A DNA stretch of 64,000 nt, from positions 744,001 through 808,000 of the forward strand of contig NZ_JBHTJP010000035.1 of the NCBI RefSeq assembly GCF_042676025.1, written 5' to 3'. Positions 24,582 to 33,603 of this stretch are shown here, one piece after another (within the stretch, counting starts at the first letter, position 1; every line of letters starts with the position of its first letter). Source of the stretch: Salinimicrobium gaetbulicola (GTDB lineage Bacteria > Bacteroidota > Bacteroidia > Flavobacteriales > Flavobacteriaceae). The notes below the pieces were generated by a model. The model had not been told where the DNA came from. It saw nothing but the letters and a program-made list of their open reading frames with translations, and searched no databases. Made by a program: the position numbers and the translations under genes.

Positions 24582-27500
24582 ATGGAACACACATATAAAA
24601 TAACCGGGATGACCTGTAACGGTTGCCGGTCTCACGTCGAGAAAACGCTTCAGGAGATTGAAGGCGTGAAAAACGCTTCAGTTGACCTTGAAAAGGCTGA
24701 AGCGTTGATCAAAATGGAAAAACACATTCCTTTAGAAACTTTCGAGAAAGCTCTTCAGCAGGAAAATGAAAAATATCATATTTCCGCTGGAGAGAAGGCA
24801 GCCAAAAATGACATTTCAGAATCCTCTTCTTCCGAAGGGGCTATGGAACATACCTATAAAATAGAGGGCATGACCTGCAATGGCTGCCGTTCTCATGTAG
24901 AGAAGGTGCTTCAGGAAGTGGAAGGCGTGAAAAACGCTTCTGTAGATCTTGAGAAAGCGGAGGCGGTCATCGAAATGGAAAAACACATTCCGCTGCAAAC
25001 TTTTGAGACGGCCCTTCAGAAGGAAAACGAAAAATATCATATTTCTGCTGCAAATAAGACTTCCGGAAATGACCTTTTAGAGCCCGCTTCTTCCCAAGAA
25101 AAACATACAACAGCTTCCAAAAATGACCTTTCCGAGCCTTCTTTTTCCGAAGAAAAAAAGTCCGGGATGACGCATCACTATAGGATCATTGGCATGACCT
25201 GCAACGGCTGCCGAGCACACGTGGAAGAGGTGTTGAGTAAAGTAGATGGTGTAAAAACCGTTTCTGTTGACCTCGAAAAAGCCGAAGCTGTAATTGAAAT
25301 GCAAAAGCATATTGCGGTTGGTGTTTTTGAGGACGCGCTTCAAAAAGACGGGGGCAGATATCACATTTTAGACGCTCCGAAAAAAGGTAAACTTGAGCAG
25401 CAGTTTGAGATCTCAGGTATGACCTGTAGCGGATGTCAGGCTCACGTGGAAGAGGTGCTTCAGAAAGTGGAAGGGGTTGAAAAAGTAAACGTTGACCTGG
25501 AAAAAGCGGAAGCGAAAATTGAAATGCAAAAACCGGTTCCTGTAACAGCTTTCCAGGAAGTCTTGCTGGAAGAAGCAGGATCTTACAATATTTTCCTGCC
25601 CGGGCAGGATGTGACAGCCGCTCCTAAGCCTGAAAAACCCAAAGGAATAGGTACCGGCACCTTTTATTGCCCTATGCACTGCGAAGGCGATAAGACTTAC
25701 GATAAGCCCGGAGATTGCCCCGTCTGCGGAATGGACCTTGTAGAAGAGGTGAGTCTTAAGGCCGAAAGGACACGGTACACGTGCCCAATGCATCCAGAAG
25801 TGATCAAAGACGAACCCGGAAGTTGTCCTATCTGCGGAATGGACCTTGTTCCTATGGAAGCTGAGGTTTCTGCTGAAAAGAAGACCTATAATAAGCTTCT
25901 TAAAAAATTCAAGATTGCAGTCGCATTTACCCTTCCCATATTTTTAATAGCGATGTCTGAAATGCTATCTGAAAATCCACTTTATGACATGATGGGTATG
26001 AAAGCCTGGAACTGGGTACAGTTCGCGCTTTCGCTTCCTGTTGTTTTCTATGCGACCTGGATGTTCTTTGAAAGAGCATACCGGTCCATAAAAACCTGGA
26101 ACCTCAACATGTTCACTTTGATCGGGATCGGAGCCGGGGTGGCCTGGGTGTTTAGCGTTTTTGGAATGCTTTTTCCAGATTTTTTCCCGGAACAATTCAA
26201 GACTCACGAGGGTACCGTACATGTTTACTTTGAAGCTGCCACAGTAATACTGACCCTTGTATTGCTTGGCCAGTTATTGGAGGCCCGTGCGCACTCCCGC
26301 ACGAATTCCGCGATAAAAGAGCTTTTAAAACTCGCGCCTAACAAGGCAATTCGGGTTGTTAATGGCAAGGAGGAAGAAATTGATACCGATGATATCCAGG
26401 TGGGAGACATTCTTCGTGTTAAACCGGGTGATAAGATTCCGGTGGACGGAAGTATTGAAAAAGGACAGACCAATATTGATGAATCCATGATTACCGGGGA
26501 ACCAATTCCTGTTGAGAAAGCCGAAGGTGATACGGTTACTTCAGGAACCATTAACGGGAACCGCAGCTTTACCATGAAGGCTGAAAAGGTGGGGGATGAG
26601 ACCTTGTTATCACAGATCATTAAAATGGTTAATGATGCGAGTCGTTCCCAGGCGCCCATTCAGAAACTCGCCGACAAGATCTCCGGGTATTTCGTGCCCA
26701 TCGTAGTTTTTATATCCATTATTACCTATGTCGTTTGGGCTATTTACGGACCTGAACCTGCACATGTTTATGCTTTGGTCAACGCAATAGCGGTCTTGAT
26801 TATTGCCTGTCCTTGCGCCCTGGGTCTGGCCACTCCAATGTCGGTCATGGTAGGTGTTGGAAAAGGTGCTCAAAATGGAGTTCTGATCAAGAATGCCCAG
26901 GCGCTTGAACAATTGGATAAGATAGATACCCTGATTATTGACAAGACGGGCACAATTACTGAAGGAAAACCTTCCGTAGAAAAAGTAGTGGTGGCAAATG
27001 ATTCCTTTACGGAAGAAGAAATGATCAATTATATTGCCTCAATAAATTCACAGAGTGAGCATCCGCTGGCTGCTGCTACCGTCAATTTTGCGAAGGAACG
27101 TAAGGTGGAACTTTCTGAAGCCTCTAATTTTAACGCGGTCACCGGAAAAGGTGTTACAGGAACAGCATCAGGAAAAGAAGTTGCCATTGGGAATTACGGT
27201 TTGATGGAAGAGATAGGGACTGAGGTTTCAGACGAACTTCAGTCAAAAGTGAAAGAGGAGCAAAAACAGGGAAAAACAGTTTCTTTTGTTGCAATTGAAA
27301 AACAAGTTGCCGGCTATATTACCATTACCGATCCAATAAAGAAAACCAGTAAACAAGCCATTAAGGATCTGATCGATGAGGGGGTTGAGGTTATCATGCT
27401 GACCGGTGATAACGAAATTACGGCATCGGCTGTAGCTAAGGAACTGCATCTTTCAGGTTTCAGAGCCGGGATGTTACCCCAGGATAAATTGGCGGAAGTC

Positions 27501-27887
27501 GAAAAGATCCAGGCACAGGGTAAAAAAGTAGCGATGGCCGGTGACGGGATAAACGACGCACCCGCGTTGGCAAAGGCCGATATTGGGATAGCTATGGGAA
27601 CAGGAACAGATGTTGCCATTGAAAGTGCTGAAATAACGCTTGTGAAAGGAGATCTTCATGGCGTGGTTAAAGCCAAAAACCTGAGTAAAAAGGTGATGAG
27701 AAATATCAAACAGAATCTCTTTTTCGCCTTGATCTATAACTCCCTGGGAGTTCCCATCGCTGCAGGAGTGCTATTCCCGTTCTTCGGACTATTACTATCG
27801 CCCATGATAGCAGCTTTAGCAATGAGCTTTAGCTCTGTTTCGGTGATCGCAAATGCTTTGAGATTGAGAAATACAGAAATAGGATAA
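24582..27887 (+). CDS. copA: CopA-type copper P1B-ATPase, four HMA domains
   Basis: A 1101-residue inner membrane ATPase exporting Cu(I)/Ag(I) from the cytoplasm. It has four N-terminal HMA domains with GMTCxGCxxH (starting near residues 1, 88, 196 and 271), joined by Ser/Glu-rich linkers. Two heavy-metal-binding modules follow (YCPMHC...CPVCGMDLV near 361-389, and YTCPMHPEV...CPICGMDLV near 398-425). The ATPase core has CPC at 743-745, DKTGT at 787 and MITGEPIPVEK. Most CopA proteins have one or two HMA domains. HMA1 and HMA2 look like a recent duplication. The Cys-Pro-Cys helix and the island context favour copper. Confidence 0.95.
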   Translation: MEHTYKITGMTCNGCRSHVEKTLQEIEGVKNASVDLEKAEALIKMEKHIPLETFEKALQQENEKYHISAGEKAAKNDISESSSSEGAMEHTYKIEGMTCNGCRSHVEKVLQEVEGVKNASVDLEKAEAVIEMEKHIPLQTFETALQKENEKYHISAANKTSGNDLLEPASSQEKHTTASKNDLSEPSFSEEKKSGMTHHYRIIGMTCNGCRAHVEEVLSKVDGVKTVSVDLEKAEAVIEMQKHIAVGVFEDALQKDGGRYHILDAPKKGKLEQQFEISGMTCSGCQAHVEEVLQKVEGVEKVNVDLEKAEAKIEMQKPVPVTAFQEVLLEEAGSYNIFLPGQDVTAAPKPEKPKGIGTGTFYCPMHCEGDKTYDKPGDCPVCGMDLVEEVSLKAERTRYTCPMHPEVIKDEPGSCPICGMDLVPMEAEVSAEKKTYNKLLKKFKIAVAFTLPIFLIAMSEMLSENPLYDMMGMKAWNWVQFALSLPVVFYATWMFFERAYRSIKTWNLNMFTLIGIGAGVAWVFSVFGMLFPDFFPEQFKTHEGTVHVYFEAATVILTLVLLGQLLEARAHSRTNSAIKELLKLAPNKAIRVVNGKEEEIDTDDIQVGDILRVKPGDKIPVDGSIEKGQTNIDESMITGEPIPVEKAEGDTVTSGTINGNRSFTMKAEKVGDETLLSQIIKMVNDASRSQAPIQKLADKISGYFVPIVVFISIITYVVWAIYGPEPAHVYALVNAIAVLIIACPCALGLATPMSVMVGVGKGAQNGVLIKNAQALEQLDKIDTLIIDKTGTITEGKPSVEKVVVANDSFTEEEMINYIASINSQSEHPLAAATVNFAKERKVELSEASNFNAVTGKGVTGTASGKEVAIGNYGLMEEIGTEVSDELQSKVKEEQKQGKTVSFVAIEKQVAGYITITDPIKKTSKQAIKDLIDEGVEVIMLTGDNEITASAVAKELHLSGFRAGMLPQDKLAEVEKIQAQGKKVAMAGDGINDAPALAKADIGIAMGTGTDVAIESAEITLVKGDLHGVVKAKNLSKKVMRNIKQNLFFALIYNSLGVPIAAGVLFPFFGLLLSPMIAALAMSFSSVSVIANALRLRNTEIG

Positions 27888-27905
27888 ATAATTTTTTAGG
27901 AATTA

Positions 27906-27938
27906 AAAAGCCGGTTGAAATAATATCAACCGGCTTTT
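27906..27938. terminator. Terminator after copA
   Basis: A perfect 13-bp stem (27906-27918 with 27926-27938), a 7-base loop, and a T-rich run. A-rich sequence on the other side makes it usable for the convergent protease gene. Confidence 0.9.
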
Positions 27939-27958
27939 CTTTTTGTAGGGTAAAAAGT

Positions 27959-30448
27959 TTAACTGTTAGGATCGAGAATTAAATTAACTCTTTCCAACGC
28001 GTCCTGAAGGTGATACCTGGTCATGGTGTCACGGCTTCTTCCGAGGCTATTTTTTAGCTCGCGCTGTAATTTCATAAGTTCTCCTCTCACTACAGGACGA
28101 ATATCACTCTGAGCTACCTCCACGTCACTTTGGTTGATCCAGTTTCTGTATCTGGCCGGCACCGACTTTTGCTCTTCGGTCATCAGGTAGTTCATGCGGT
28201 CAATGTAGGCTCTTTGAAGGTTTCTTCTGTAGGTGTCGATAGCTTTGCCTCTGCGAAGTTCACTCCAAACACCACTTCTTAGATCCTGCATCATATCCAG
28301 AAGGGAGTAGGCTTCTTTATCATTGATCTCTTCATTCTCTATTAATCTGGCCATTCTTCCGAAGTCGAGAAGATTATTAAGGGTTCTTTCCTGGAGTCCG
28401 CGAACTCTTTCCACGTTTCCGTCAAATTCAATTTTGTTGAAGATCTTTTGGTCGATCAACCATTCGGGAGTCTCAAAAAGTTCTTCCTGTAGGAATTTCA
28501 TGGCTCTTTCCTGCTTTTCAGAAGGAACATGAGTAAATACGGCTCCATCCTGATCATAGGTCTTGGTGATCTTTACCACCCCGCCAATATTAGCGGCTAC
28601 ATGCCCCATATAACGGTTATATTGACCAAGCACCTGCTCGTACATGGTTTCAAGGTCTTCATAATCTTTTCCTTCTTCTGCTGTCCACTCGATCAAATTC
28701 GGAATGATTCGCTTCAGATTCTTGATACCATAATGACTCGCTAGCATGGCGTCATCTCCAAGGTCTTCGGTTTGCGAAGTGGGGTCGATCACATTGCCCT
28801 GCTGTGCTCCAAATCTGTAAACAGGATCATCTGCATGTTTCAGGATCCACGAATCCAGTGTTTTCTTTTCATTTTCCGCAGAAGTATCTAAAATAGGACG
28901 ATAACCCCACTCGATCGAATACTTGTCATAAGGGCCGATGTTAGGCATTAAAGCGACATCCCCGTCTTCAGGCTGGGCGATATAGTTGAAGCGCGCGTAA
29001 TCCATAATGGAAGGCGCAGTTCCATACTTTTTAGTGAACTCAGGATCACGCAAAGACTCTACTGGGTAAGCAACGCTGCTTCCCATGTTGTGCGGAAGGC
29101 CTAAAGTATGGCCTACTTCATGAGCTGAAACGAACCTGATCAAACGACCCATGATCTCGTCTTTAAACTCTACACCACGCGCATCTTCATTGATGGCCGC
29201 AGTTTGAACAAAGAACCAGTTTCTCAGCAGGGTCATTACATTGTGGTACCAGTTGATATCAGATTCCAGGATCTCTCCGGAACGCGGGTCACTTACGTGA
29301 GGCCCATTGGCGTTAGGGATCGGGGAAGCGAGGTACCTCACTACAGAATAACGTACATCTTCAGGACTCCAGTCAGGATCTTCTTCTACTGTTGGCGCAT
29401 CCTTGGCAATAATGGCATTTTTGAAACCTGCCGCTTCAAAAGCTACCTGCCAGTCTTCGACACCTTGCTTGATGTAAGGGATCCATTTTTTAGGAGTAGC
29501 ACGGTCGATATAATAAACGATCTGTTTCTTAGGCTCTACCAGTTCTCCTCTTTTGAACTTTTCGATATCTTCTTCCTTCACTTCCAATCTCCATCGATCC
29601 AGGTAGCGAACGGTTTCGCTTTTTTGAGCATCCAGTCCGTAATCTGTTTGTCCTCTTGAGAACCATCCTACGCGCTCATCAGCATATCTTCTTTTCATAG
29701 GAACCTTCGGCAGAAGGATCATGGAATTGCTCATTTTCACCGAGATAGAAGCAGTACTTGCATTAGAAGGCGGATCACCTGCGTTGTAAGTTTTAACGTG
29801 ACGCACCTCGATGTTCTGAGGATAACTTCTAATAGTATCTATATAGGAGCGGCTGTCATCCAGACGTGTGATCTTGTATTGCTTTCTTCTTTGCTCAGGA
29901 AATCCAAGTGCCTGCACATCTTTTTTGAACAGGTCGGTAACTTTGATCACGGTCGCATTATTCACAGAGTCTTTATGAAAGGCCGCAATGTCAAAGGAAT
30001 AAAGGATCGGTTCAAAATTAGAGTTTACGACTGCTTCATGAATAGGTAATGAATCGGCTGCATAGATCTCGTGAGAAACAATTCTTAGAAGGACATTTTT
30101 ATTTTTCTTTTCCCATCTAAGAACCTGGGTGTCCTGTTTTCCGCCTCCAAAACCAATTCCGGTAGCGGTTTGGGCAATTCTGGTCACCATCAACATTTCC
30201 CTGTTGAAAAGGCTGTCAGGGATCTCGAAGTAATAATCATCTTCTACCTGGTGAACTGTGAAAAGGCCGGCGTCAGATTTAGCGTCTTTGGTGATGACCT
30301 TATCAAAAGCTTTAATTCCGTTCTTATCTTTTGAGTCGGGCTTTGCAGCGGCCGTTTTTTTAGCTTTTTCGGGTTGGAAAACGGCACAACTTGTTATTGA
30401 AAAAGATAAGCAAACAATAACGAGCCTAAACAATAATCGATTGTTCAT
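27959..30448 (-). CDS. Zinc metalloprotease-like lipoprotein (HExxHxxGxxH)
   Basis: An 829-residue lipoprotein from the ATG at 30448, with the signal ending SITSC (Cys21). An in-frame upstream ATG at 30511 adds 21 residues with no signal character. The zinc motif HEVGHTLGLPH is at about 443-453, and SIMDYA some 45 residues later is a likely Met-turn, making it a metzincin-like enzyme. The N-terminal part resembles the DUF5117/DUF5118 regions known from Bacteroidota proteases. It probably sits in the outer membrane envelope. Substrates are unknown. Confidence 0.88.
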   Translation of the reverse strand: MNNRLLFRLVIVCLSFSITSCAVFQPEKAKKTAAAKPDSKDKNGIKAFDKVITKDAKSDAGLFTVHQVEDDYYFEIPDSLFNREMLMVTRIAQTATGIGFGGGKQDTQVLRWEKKNKNVLLRIVSHEIYAADSLPIHEAVVNSNFEPILYSFDIAAFHKDSVNNATVIKVTDLFKKDVQALGFPEQRRKQYKITRLDDSRSYIDTIRSYPQNIEVRHVKTYNAGDPPSNASTASISVKMSNSMILLPKVPMKRRYADERVGWFSRGQTDYGLDAQKSETVRYLDRWRLEVKEEDIEKFKRGELVEPKKQIVYYIDRATPKKWIPYIKQGVEDWQVAFEAAGFKNAIIAKDAPTVEEDPDWSPEDVRYSVVRYLASPIPNANGPHVSDPRSGEILESDINWYHNVMTLLRNWFFVQTAAINEDARGVEFKDEIMGRLIRFVSAHEVGHTLGLPHNMGSSVAYPVESLRDPEFTKKYGTAPSIMDYARFNYIAQPEDGDVALMPNIGPYDKYSIEWGYRPILDTSAENEKKTLDSWILKHADDPVYRFGAQQGNVIDPTSQTEDLGDDAMLASHYGIKNLKRIIPNLIEWTAEEGKDYEDLETMYEQVLGQYNRYMGHVAANIGGVVKITKTYDQDGAVFTHVPSEKQERAMKFLQEELFETPEWLIDQKIFNKIEFDGNVERVRGLQERTLNNLLDFGRMARLIENEEINDKEAYSLLDMMQDLRSGVWSELRRGKAIDTYRRNLQRAYIDRMNYLMTEEQKSVPARYRNWINQSDVEVAQSDIRPVVRGELMKLQRELKNSLGRSRDTMTRYHLQDALERVNLILDPNS

Positions 30449-30663
30449 TAATGTGAATATTTGGTTAAAAGAGCTCAATTTAAAAAAATGAGCTTTGATC
30501 GGCTGAACCAAAGCTGATAAAATAAAAAGAGAGGCATTTTGCTTATTCTTTGACAGAAAGAAACATGAAAGGTTTAAATCGCATCATAAAAACGAGCGAA
30601 AAAAGTGTGCTAAAAACCTTCAAATTAGTTGTTAAGATATTCTTAATGTCAAAAGACATCCAG

Positions 30664-30671
30664 TACCTTTG
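30664..30671 (+). promoter_or_regulatory. Probable promoter of the T9SS type B gene
   Basis: TACCTTTG, an exact TAnnTTTG match only 7 bases before the ATG at 30679. It supports that ATG, rather than the one at 30550, as the true start. Confidence 0.55.
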
Positions 30672-30678
30672 CAGAAGG

Positions 30679-32550
30679 ATGAAAAAGGTGATTTTCTTCA
30701 TAATTTTATTTATTCCGACAATTGTTAATTCTCAACTTAATTTTTGTCCGGGAAGTAAAGGAGATCCTATTTTTCACGAGACCTTTGGAAGTGGTGAGGG
30801 GACCGGGGCAGCTTTACCTTCGGGAGTAACTAGCTATACTTTTGTCTCGGAGATTCCATATGTTGACGGCCAGTATACAATTACCAATAATACCGGACAA
30901 AATAATGGGAACTGGCATTACCTTCCGTCGACTACCGTTTCAAACGGAAAAGCCCTTATCGTCAATGCAGCTCATACTGCAGGTAAATTTTATGAAACTA
31001 CTGTTTCAGGTTTATGTGAAGCGACAACTTATGAGTTTTCTGCTTTCTTAATGAATGCTTTCAATCCATCTAATGGTGCTTGCGTAAATATTGAAATACC
31101 CATAAATGTGAAATTTCAAATTTTGGACCAGACAGGTAGTGTTATTTTAGCCGAAGGAAATACCGGAGATATCTATTCTTCCGTCAATCCTGTTTGGACG
31201 CAAAAAGCGCTTACATTTAGATCTGAGCCCGGCCAGCATGAGGTGATCTTAAAAATGTACAATAACGGGGGAGGAGGCTGCGGAAATGACCTGGCAATTG
31301 ACGATATAATTTTTAGATCCTGTGGTGACCTTACCGAAGTCGTTTCCAGTACGGTCACAGGCGATACTCAGAAGACTTGTAAAGAAGATATTCCGGCAAC
31401 GGTTGAACTTACAGCCTCCCCCGATGGTTCGGTTTATACCAGTCATTTCTTCCAATGGCAGGAGAGTACAGATGAAGTTAACTGGCTTGATATTTCAGGT
31501 GCAACTAGCAATAATTACTCAGCCTCTTCCATAAATGAAACCACATATTTCAGGGTAAAAGTGGCTGAAGATGCGGTTAACTTAAATGACAATTTTTGTA
31601 GTTCAGCTTCTGAACCTTTTGCCGTCTTAATAGCGGAGATCCCTTTAGCTCCCCAAAGTGAAGGAGATGTTTCAATCTGCGAGGGAGGTCAGGCGGCCCC
31701 ATTAAAAGTGAGATCTGAAGCTAATGAAACGGTTCGTTGGTTTGACCAGGCAACCGGCGGAAATTTGCTCACAACAGGAAATGCTTTTATTCCTTCTGCG
31801 GAAGGAACATATTACGCCGAAGCGGTAAAAACCGATTTTGAATGCATGCCCGGTCCGCGAACGGCAGTAACTTTAAAGGTCAATTCAAAACCTTATGTGG
31901 AAAATGAATTTTTACAGATCTGTCAGGGAAGCCAGATCTCGCTGGATGCCGGATCAGGAGATTTAAGTTATCAATGGAATACAGGGTCAAACTTACAAAC
32001 GATCACTGTTAGCCAGCCGGCCGATTATTCAGTTAGAATCACAAATTCTGATGGATGTTCAGCTACCAAAAATTTTGAGGTCAGGCAGGTCGATATTGCA
32101 GGTATTTCGGGAATCACTTCCGAAGATACTTCTATTATAATTGAAACATTCAACCCGGGAACTTTCGAATATTCGTTGGATGGTTATAATTTTCAACTGT
32201 CAAATATTTTTTACAATGTTCCCGGCGGAATTTACACAGCCTATGTAAGAGACCTGGAGGGTTGCAATACGGTTACAAAAGAGTTTCCTCATATAGTGGT
32301 TCCGCAATTTATCACCCCTAACAATGATGGGCGAAATGACCGTTTTGAGCTGAAGGGTGTTGAATTTTATGGTAATTCTGAGATCAGAATATTTGATCGT
32401 TACGGGAAATTACTGGCTGCCGGTAGCGGTGCAAATTTTTCATGGGATGGAACCTGGAATGGCAGAGACCTGCCTTCCGAAGATTATTGGTATCACATTT
32501 TCATAGAAGGGTTTGAACCTATAAAAGGTCATTTTACATTAAGGCGTTAA
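30679..32550 (+). CDS. T9SS type B secreted protein (gliding-motility C-terminal domain)
   Basis: A 623-residue secreted protein from the ATG at 30679, with signal KKVIFFIILFIPTIVNSQ. The middle contains Ig-like regions with paired cysteines, such as ICQGSQISLDAGSG. The C-terminus is the type B (CHU_C) sorting domain: FITPNNDGRNDRFELKG, IRIFDRYGK and WDGTWNGRDLPSEDYWY. This class is exported through the outer membrane by T9SS, often with a PorP/SprF-like partner. Such a partner follows 1 base after the stop. The natural role is probably a surface adhesin or structural protein. Confidence 0.9.
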   Translation: MKKVIFFIILFIPTIVNSQLNFCPGSKGDPIFHETFGSGEGTGAALPSGVTSYTFVSEIPYVDGQYTITNNTGQNNGNWHYLPSTTVSNGKALIVNAAHTAGKFYETTVSGLCEATTYEFSAFLMNAFNPSNGACVNIEIPINVKFQILDQTGSVILAEGNTGDIYSSVNPVWTQKALTFRSEPGQHEVILKMYNNGGGGCGNDLAIDDIIFRSCGDLTEVVSSTVTGDTQKTCKEDIPATVELTASPDGSVYTSHFFQWQESTDEVNWLDISGATSNNYSASSINETTYFRVKVAEDAVNLNDNFCSSASEPFAVLIAEIPLAPQSEGDVSICEGGQAAPLKVRSEANETVRWFDQATGGNLLTTGNAFIPSAEGTYYAEAVKTDFECMPGPRTAVTLKVNSKPYVENEFLQICQGSQISLDAGSGDLSYQWNTGSNLQTITVSQPADYSVRITNSDGCSATKNFEVRQVDIAGISGITSEDTSIIIETFNPGTFEYSLDGYNFQLSNIFYNVPGGIYTAYVRDLEGCNTVTKEFPHIVVPQFITPNNDGRNDRFELKGVEFYGNSEIRIFDRYGKLLAAGSGANFSWDGTWNGRDLPSEDYWYHIFIEGFEPIKGHFTLRR

Positions 32551-32551
32551 T

Positions 32552-33553
32552 ATGGCTTCAATTCGAAATAAGAATACTTTACAAAGGTCCCTTTTTTGGG
32601 CCTTGATTTCTTGTTTGTTTTTTAGCCTTAAAGTGGGAGCGCAAGAGGTCATTCCCGTTTATTCTGATTATCTCACAGATAATCTTTTTCTACTACATCC
32701 TTCCCTGGCGGGAGCGGCCGACAGAAACCAAGTTCGGCTCACTGCTCGACAGCAGTGGTTCGATGTGGATGATGCACCGGGTTTGCAAACTCTCACTATT
32801 AATGGGCGTATCAGGGAGAAAGAAGGGATAGGCGCTATCCTTTTTAATGACCGGAACGGAAATTTTTCCAGGACAGGTGCTTATGGTGCTTTTGCATATC
32901 ATTTGAGGCTCCCGTCAGAAGACCGGGAGTTGCACAGGTTGAGTTTCGGGATCAGTGCCGGGATCGTGCAGCACAGGCTGGATCAAAGCGGCTTTACTCA
33001 GACCGATCCTATTTTAGGAAATGAAAAGACCTCTGTGCTATATGCTAACATGGATATTGGAATGTCTTATTTCCTGGAGGAATTCTATGCTCATTTTTCT
33101 GCCAGAAATCTGTTGCCTGTACAAAGGGAGCTTTTTAATTCAGATAATATTTCGGTAAACCAGAGACGCTATTATCTCACTTCGGGATATATTTTCTCGC
33201 CATCCTATGACTGGTATTTGGAACCTTCTGCTATGTTTCAGTTAAGTGAGGCAACCCTTGAAAAAGCTGTAGACCTTAATGTAAAGGCATACAGGGATTT
33301 TGATTTTGGCCAGTTATGGGCAGGATTGTCTTACCGGCAGGGGCTTGATAAAGCCACAGCTTCGGGTCAAAAACTGAGCTATGTTACCCCTTTTGCAGGG
33401 GTAGAGGTTAGTGACTTTATATTCGGGTACACCTATTCCCAACAATTCAATGAGATCGTGTACAGCAGTAGTGGCTTTCACCAGATCACCCTGGGGTATA
33501 ATTTTGGAGCTACCCCAAAAAGTCTGCATTGCTGGTGTCCTGCGATAAATTAA
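32552..33553 (+). CDS. PorP/SprF family T9SS outer membrane protein
   Basis: A 333-residue outer membrane beta-barrel protein with a signal ending VGAQE. The motifs PVYSDYLTDNLFLLHPSLAGA and ARQQWFDVDDAPGLQTLTINGRI are typical of PorP/SprF. It is coupled to the type B sorting-domain gene just upstream, and such proteins are needed to secrete or attach type B cargo (known for SprF with SprB). The likely cargo is therefore the upstream gene product. Confidence 0.92.
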   Translation: MASIRNKNTLQRSLFWALISCLFFSLKVGAQEVIPVYSDYLTDNLFLLHPSLAGAADRNQVRLTARQQWFDVDDAPGLQTLTINGRIREKEGIGAILFNDRNGNFSRTGAYGAFAYHLRLPSEDRELHRLSFGISAGIVQHRLDQSGFTQTDPILGNEKTSVLYANMDIGMSYFLEEFYAHFSARNLLPVQRELFNSDNISVNQRRYYLTSGYIFSPSYDWYLEPSAMFQLSEATLEKAVDLNVKAYRDFDFGQLWAGLSYRQGLDKATASGQKLSYVTPFAGVEVSDFIFGYTYSQQFNEIVYSSSGFHQITLGYNFGATPKSLHCWCPAIN

Positions 33554-33579
33554 AAAAGGAACCCGAAGGTTCCTTTTTT
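33552..33579. terminator. Bidirectional terminator, porP-like/lysS
   Basis: A perfect 12-bp stem (33552-33563 with 33568-33579) around a CGAA loop. A and T runs on both flanks let it serve both convergent genes. Confidence 0.9.
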
Positions 33580-33603
33580 GTATATACTGTCTAAAATGTC
33601 ATT

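Noticed and set aside
24582..25700. HMA repeats as an assembly duplication
   Set aside because: The copies differ at many synonymous sites and have different linkers, so they are real separate domains.
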